15,398 nt of DNA, from contig JAEZAW010000196.1 of the NCBI GenBank assembly GCA_023430315.1, forward strand, positions 1-15,398, given 5' to 3'. The notes under the pieces are model-generated. The model did no database searches. It was not told the DNA's origin and saw only the letters and a program-made list of their open reading frames with translations. The translations under genes and the position numbers were made by a program. Shown piece by piece: positions 12,164 through 15,398 of this stretch. Source of the stretch: Pseudomonadota bacterium (GTDB taxonomy: Bacteria > Pseudomonadota > Alphaproteobacteria > Rhizobiales > Hyphomicrobiaceae). Position 1 is the first letter of the stretch; every line of letters begins with the position of its first letter.

Positions 12164-13969
12164 ATGGCGAATATCAATGCAGGCCCTTTCACGACGCGCC
12201 CGCAGATCGAGGGCACATTCGGGGTCTGCGCCACGACGCATTGGATCGCGACCGCGGTCGGCATGTCGATCCTCGAGCGCGGCGGCAACGCCTTCGACGC
12301 GGGCATCGCTGCGGCCTTCACGCTGCAGGTCGTCGAGCCGCACCTCTGCGGGCCTGGCGGTGACGTGCCCGTCATCGTCTACGACACGAAGAAGGGAACG
12401 CCCGAGGTCATCTGCGGGCAGGGGCCCGCGCCTGCTGGCGCGACGATCGCGCATTATCGCGGCCACCTCGGTCTCGACATCGTGCCGGGTACTGGTCTTC
12501 TGGCGACGTGCATTCCCGGTACGTTCGAAACCTTCATGCTCATCCTGCGCGACTACGGCACCATGCGCCTCCGCGACGTGCTCGAGCCGTCGATCGGCTA
12601 CGCTAGGGGCGGACATCCGATCGTCGAGCGCTGCTGCGCAACAATTGCGACCGTGAAGAATCTCTTCGTCGAGCACTGGCCGACCTCGGCTGCGGTCTAT
12701 CTTCCGGGCGGCGACGTGCCGACGCCGGGCACGCTGTTCCGCAATCCCGCTCACGCCGAGACCTACCAGCGCATTCTGCGCGAGGCCGAGGCCGGTGGTG
12801 GCGGGCGCGAAGCGGAGATCGAGCGGGCACGCAAGGCGTGGAGTCATGGCTTCGTCGCCGAGGCCATCGACAAGTTCTGCCGCACTAACGAAGTGATGGA
12901 TGTGAGCGGCCGCCGGCACAAAGGCGTGCTCACCGGAGCCGACATGGCGGGCTGGCTGCCGACGATCGAGGCACCGGTCTCGCTCGACTATCACGGCTAT
13001 ACGCTGCTTAAGCCGGGTCCATGGACGCAGGGCCCGGTCATGCTGCAGCAGCTCGCGATCCTGCGCGGTTACGACCTCGACAAGCTGGACCCGACAAGCG
13101 CGGATTTCGTGCACCTCTGGATCGAGGCGGCAAAGCTTGCTTATGCGGACCGCGAAGCGTTCTACGGCGACCCGAAGTTCGCCGATGTGCCCATGGATAC
13201 GCTGCTTTCCGAGCGCTACAACTCCGACCGGCGCCGCCAGATCGGCCAGTACGCCTCCATGGAGCAGCGTCCCGGCGTCATCGAGGGCTACAACGGCAAG
13301 GTGATCGTCAAGTCGACGGCGACCGAGCGCGGGAGCATCAGCGCATCGGGTGCCGGCGAGCCGACGGTCGGCGCCATGGGCAACGCAAAGGGCGATACCG
13401 TCCACATCGACATCATCGATCAGGCCGGCAACATGTTCTCGGCGACACCATCCGGCGGCTGGCTGCCATCCTCGCCGGTCATCCCTGAACTCGGCTGGCC
13501 GCTCGGCAGCCGCGCGCAGATGTTCTGGCTCGAGGAGGGGCTGCCGGGCAGCCTCATGCCGGGCAAGCGTCCGCGCTCGACGCTGTCGGTCGGCATGGCT
13601 CTCAAGGAAGGCAAGCCCTACATGGTCTGGGGTACGCCCGGCGGCGATCAGCAGGATCAGTGGAGCGCGCAGTTCTTCCTGCGCCACGTCCACGCCGGCA
13701 TGAACATGCAGGAGGCCATCGACGCGCCCGCTTGGCATATCGAGCATTTCCCCGCCTCGTTCTGGCCGCGCGCGGCTCGTCCAGGTGTCGTCGTCGTCGA
13801 GAACCGCCTGCCGGCAGCAACGATCAAGGAACTGGAGCGCCGCGGCCACAAGGTCGAGGTCGGGCCGGACTGGTCGGAGGGGCGACTGACGGCGGCTTCA
13901 CAGGTTGGCCCGCGCCGCCGCGCCGCCGCTAATCCGCGGGGCATGCAGGGTTACGCGGCGGGTCGGTGA
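12164..13969 (+). CDS. Gamma-glutamyltransferase/glutathione hydrolase family protein (Ntn hydrolase)
   Basis: A 601-residue member of the gamma-glutamyltransferase family, made as a precursor that cleaves itself before a catalytic threonine. The N-terminal part shows the family block ILERGGNAFDAGIAAAFTL (about 36-54), V-E-P-H-L-C-G-P-G-G-D (57-67) and I-P-G-T-F-E-T-F. The processing site is G-D-T412-V-H-I-D, giving subunits of about 411 and 190 residues. P-G-G-D-Q-Q-D-Q-W lies in the small subunit. Known relatives act on glutathione, gamma-glutamyl compounds or acylated beta-lactams; the true substrate is open. No signal peptide is visible, unlike periplasmic E. coli GGT, so it is probably cytoplasmic. 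ATG 12164 has GGGAG about 8 bases upstream and is preferred to a GTG at 12131. It stands apart from the upstream catabolic cluster and is divergent from the L,D-transpeptidase gene. Confidence 0.9.
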   Translation: MANINAGPFTTRPQIEGTFGVCATTHWIATAVGMSILERGGNAFDAGIAAAFTLQVVEPHLCGPGGDVPVIVYDTKKGTPEVICGQGPAPAGATIAHYRGHLGLDIVPGTGLLATCIPGTFETFMLILRDYGTMRLRDVLEPSIGYARGGHPIVERCCATIATVKNLFVEHWPTSAAVYLPGGDVPTPGTLFRNPAHAETYQRILREAEAGGGGREAEIERARKAWSHGFVAEAIDKFCRTNEVMDVSGRRHKGVLTGADMAGWLPTIEAPVSLDYHGYTLLKPGPWTQGPVMLQQLAILRGYDLDKLDPTSADFVHLWIEAAKLAYADREAFYGDPKFADVPMDTLLSERYNSDRRRQIGQYASMEQRPGVIEGYNGKVIVKSTATERGSISASGAGEPTVGAMGNAKGDTVHIDIIDQAGNMFSATPSGGWLPSSPVIPELGWPLGSRAQMFWLEEGLPGSLMPGKRPRSTLSVGMALKEGKPYMVWGTPGGDQQDQWSAQFFLRHVHAGMNMQEAIDAPAWHIEHFPASFWPRAARPGVVVVENRLPAATIKELERRGHKVEVGPDWSEGRLTAASQVGPRRRAAANPRGMQGYAAGR

Positions 13970-14045
13970 GGGCGAACGATCCTGGCAGATTTCTACCGCG
14001 CTATGCTGCAGCCAGAATTTCAGCACCTAGGACAGGCTGGGTCGA

Positions 14046-14819
14046 ATGGCGCGTGCCGGGATACTTGGTGGATTATACGGCGTTCTCGAGCGCATTGAGC
14101 GCAAGGCCGCCTATCTGAGGGGGAAGGGGTTCGGCAGCGGTGACATTGCGCAGGAAGCGGGTTGGGCACACGATCTGCTTGGTTCTCCGCCCAGGCTCGC
14201 CATCGATATCGGTGGCAATGTCGGCCACTACACCGCAGAGCTGCGGCGCCGAACCAACGATGTCGAGATCCACGTCTTCGAGCCTTCGGCGGTGAACATT
14301 GCGCGCCTCGAAGCGCGGTTCTCAGCCGACAAGGGCATTACGATCGTACCTTCAGCGCTCTCGAACCTTTCCGGCGAAGCCACGTTGTTCTCGAATGCGC
14401 CGGGATCGCCGCTCGGCAGTCTCACGCAAAGAAAGCTCGATCATCTTGGCATCGGGTTCGAGGTCAAGGAAAGGGTTTCGACGCTGCGCTTCGAGGACTA
14501 TTGGCGCGATCAGTTGGGGAAGCGTCCGCTGGATATCGTGAAGCTGGATGTGGAAGGGCACGAGTTGGCCGTCCTCGAAGGCTTCGGTCCTGCGATCGAG
14601 CACGTGCAGGTCCTGCAGTTCGAGTTCGGCGGCTGCAATATCGACACGCGCACGTATTTCAGGGACTTCTGGCGCTTCTTCAGCGAGAGATCGTTCGATC
14701 TCTATCGCATCACACCGCTGGGGTACGAGTTCATTCCGCAATACCGGGAAACGGAAGAGTTCTTCTCTCTTTCGAACTTCATTGCTGTGAGACAATCGAC
14801 CGGAAAACCGAGCGATTGA
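14046..14819 (+). CDS. FkbM-family SAM-dependent methyltransferase
   Basis: A 257-residue protein of the FkbM methyltransferase family, which usually O-methylates sugars or small-molecule hydroxyls. The SAM-binding core is clear: A-I-D-I-G-G-N-V-G-H-Y-T (52-63), the acidic end of strand 2 in V-F-E-P (77-80), and the FkbM signature V-K-L-D-V-E-G-H-E (165-173). The N terminus (1-45) is charged and helical without a signal peptide. The ATG follows the preceding gene by 76 bases and has only a poor ribosome site. No glycosyltransferase or secondary-metabolite genes lie in view, so the acceptor is unknown. It is immediately beside the 3' end of a tRNA gene, a classic location for acquired genes, although no integrase or att repeat is seen. 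Confidence 0.88.
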   Translation: MARAGILGGLYGVLERIERKAAYLRGKGFGSGDIAQEAGWAHDLLGSPPRLAIDIGGNVGHYTAELRRRTNDVEIHVFEPSAVNIARLEARFSADKGITIVPSALSNLSGEATLFSNAPGSPLGSLTQRKLDHLGIGFEVKERVSTLRFEDYWRDQLGKRPLDIVKLDVEGHELAVLEGFGPAIEHVQVLQFEFGGCNIDTRTYFRDFWRFFSERSFDLYRITPLGYEFIPQYRETEEFFSLSNFIAVRQSTGKPSD

Positions 14820-14863
14820 ACAGAACATCCCAGTAAATCAATATATTAGGTCGTCAATTGGGA

Positions 14864-14938
14864 TGGTGGGCAGTACAGGGATCGAACCTGTGACCCCTAC
14901 CATGTCAAGGTAGTGCTCTACCGCTGAGCTAACTGCCC
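14864..14938 (-). tRNA. tRNA-Val (anticodon GAC)
   Basis: The minus strand folds into a full cloverleaf. The acceptor stem pairs GGGCAGT with ACTGCCC, followed by discriminator A and an encoded CCA (14866-14864). The D-arm is GCTC/GAGC, the anticodon stem CTACC/GGTAG holds loop TTGACAT, and the T-arm has loop GTTCGATCC. The anticodon GAC (complement of 14904-14906) reads valine codons GUC and GUU. The gene lies between apt and the convergent FkbM gene. Confidence 0.97.
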
Positions 14939-14986
14939 ATCCCGTAAGGCGCCCGCCGCTGGTCCATCGGCGCGGGCGAGGTGGCT

Positions 14987-15015
14987 CTCTTACCCAACGG
15001 GGCGCCATCGCGCAA
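14987..15015 (-). promoter_or_regulatory. Candidate promoter of tRNA-Val
   Basis: On the minus strand TTGCGC (15015-15010) and TAAGAG (14992-14987) are separated by 17 bases and would start transcription about 40 bases before the tRNA. The leader between them and the tRNA contains a GC hairpin at 14951-14977. Assigned by eye. Confidence 0.35.
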
Positions 15016-15038
15016 GGATGGACTGTGTCACCCCGGTG

Positions 15039-15066
15039 AAAAAGGCCACGGACCGCTCATGCGGCC
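15039..15066 (-). terminator. Probable intrinsic terminator of apt
   Basis: On the minus strand, 13 bases after the apt stop, GGCCGC-ATGA-GCGG-T-CC forms a hairpin with one bulged base. A short GTGGCC segment that can also pair with the 5' GGCC follows, then five T residues (15043-15039). Confidence 0.55.
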
Positions 15067-15079
15067 CCGGTCTTCGGCC

Positions 15080-15398
15080 TCAGTGTCCTTCGAAAGCCAT
15101 GAGCGTCTCGCAGCGGATACCCATGTCCTCGAGGCGCCGGCGCCCGCCGATCTCGGGCAGGTCGATGACGAAGGTGGCACCGACGATCTCGCCGCCCGAG
15201 CGCCGCACGAGCTTGGCTGCAGCCTCTGCCGTGCCACCCGTCGCGATGAGATCGTCGACGATGAGAATGCGCGCGCCGGGAGCGATCGCATCCTCGTGGA
15301 TCTCCATCGAATCGACGCCGTATTCGAGCGTGTACTCCTGGCCGATCGTCTTCCAGGGCAGCTTGCCCTTCTTGCGGATCGGCACGAAGGCCGTGCCG
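15080..15398 (-). CDS. apt: Adenine phosphoribosyltransferase, 3' part (gene runs off the window)
   Basis: The last 105 codons of a purine-salvage enzyme that makes AMP from adenine and PRPP. The frame stays open to the window edge, reading G-T-A-F-V-P-I-R-K-K-G-K-L-P-W, the usual APRT adenine-site region. The apparent GTG start at 15385 is therefore just an internal valine codon. The PRPP-binding signature I-L-I-V-D-D-L-I-A-T-G-G-T-A is intact, and the C terminus, D-L-P-E-I-G-G-R then E-T-L-M-A-F-E-G-H, is typical. APRTs are about 170-180 residues, so roughly 70 residues are missing beyond the edge. A hairpin and T-run follow the stop, and tRNA-Val lies further downstream on the same strand. 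Confidence 0.95.
   Translation of the reverse strand, partial: GTAFVPIRKKGKLPWKTIGQEYTLEYGVDSMEIHEDAIAPGARILIVDDLIATGGTAEAAAKLVRRSGGEIVGATFVIDLPEIGGRRRLEDMGIRCETLMAFEGH

Noticed and set aside
15080..15385. Complete apt gene starting at GTG 15385
   Set aside because: The frame remains open to the window edge with typical internal APRT sequence, so the gene is cut by the window, not short.

Overview
The window reads as chromosomal DNA from a GC-rich alphaproteobacterium, most likely a member of the Hyphomicrobiales (Rhizobiales). The basis is the strong GC bias at third codon positions, a Fur-family regulator of the Irr type, a suhB gene beside a MotA/MotB-like pair, an alphaproteobacterial type exported protein, and palindromic intergenic repeats of the rhizobial kind. 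I cannot name the genus. No phage, transposase, plasmid or CRISPR signature is present.

Layout. Positions 1-207 hold three consecutive small hairpins before suhB (inositol monophosphatase, +). Next comes a coupled pair (+): an intact MotA/TolQ/ExbB-like proton channel and a MotB/OmpA-like partner interrupted by an in-frame TAG at 2938-2940. An Irr-type Fur regulator (+) follows. It faces a Tat-exported TRAP solute-binding protein (-) across a perfect bidirectional terminator at 3953-3988. The arabinose-5-phosphate isomerase gene (kdsD/kpsF, -) diverges from a four-gene + strand cluster: a Rid-family protein, an SMP-30/gluconolactonase-like lactonase, a zinc alcohol dehydrogenase and a fumarase/tartrate-dehydratase beta subunit. 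A long palindromic repeat sits between the second and third of these genes. Three minus-strand genes follow: an exported coiled-coil protein, an MIP channel and an L,D-transpeptidase. A highly structured gap separates the last two. The + strand then carries a gamma-glutamyltransferase-family gene and an FkbM methyltransferase. The window ends with tRNA-Val(GAC) and the 3' part of apt, both minus.

How the genes work together. The clearest unit is the four-gene cluster at 6598-9912. Its order (imine/enamine-type hydrolase fold, lactonase, NAD-type alcohol dehydrogenase, hydro-lyase subunit) suggests oxidation, lactone opening and dehydration of a sugar-like or hydroxy-acid compound. The substrate is unknown, the partner dehydratase alpha subunit is absent from the window, and the Rid protein lacks the arginine that defines active RidA. 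Envelope functions recur (channel pair, KdsD for Kdo, L,D-transpeptidase, MIP channel, exported coiled-coil protein), but they lie in separate transcription units.

I see no complete, clearly new multi-gene system. The best leads are the nonsense codon in the OmpA-domain gene, the lactonase/dehydrogenase/orphan-beta cluster, the large nested inverted repeat between the L,D-transpeptidase and MIP genes, and the unusual predicted selectivity filter of the MIP channel.
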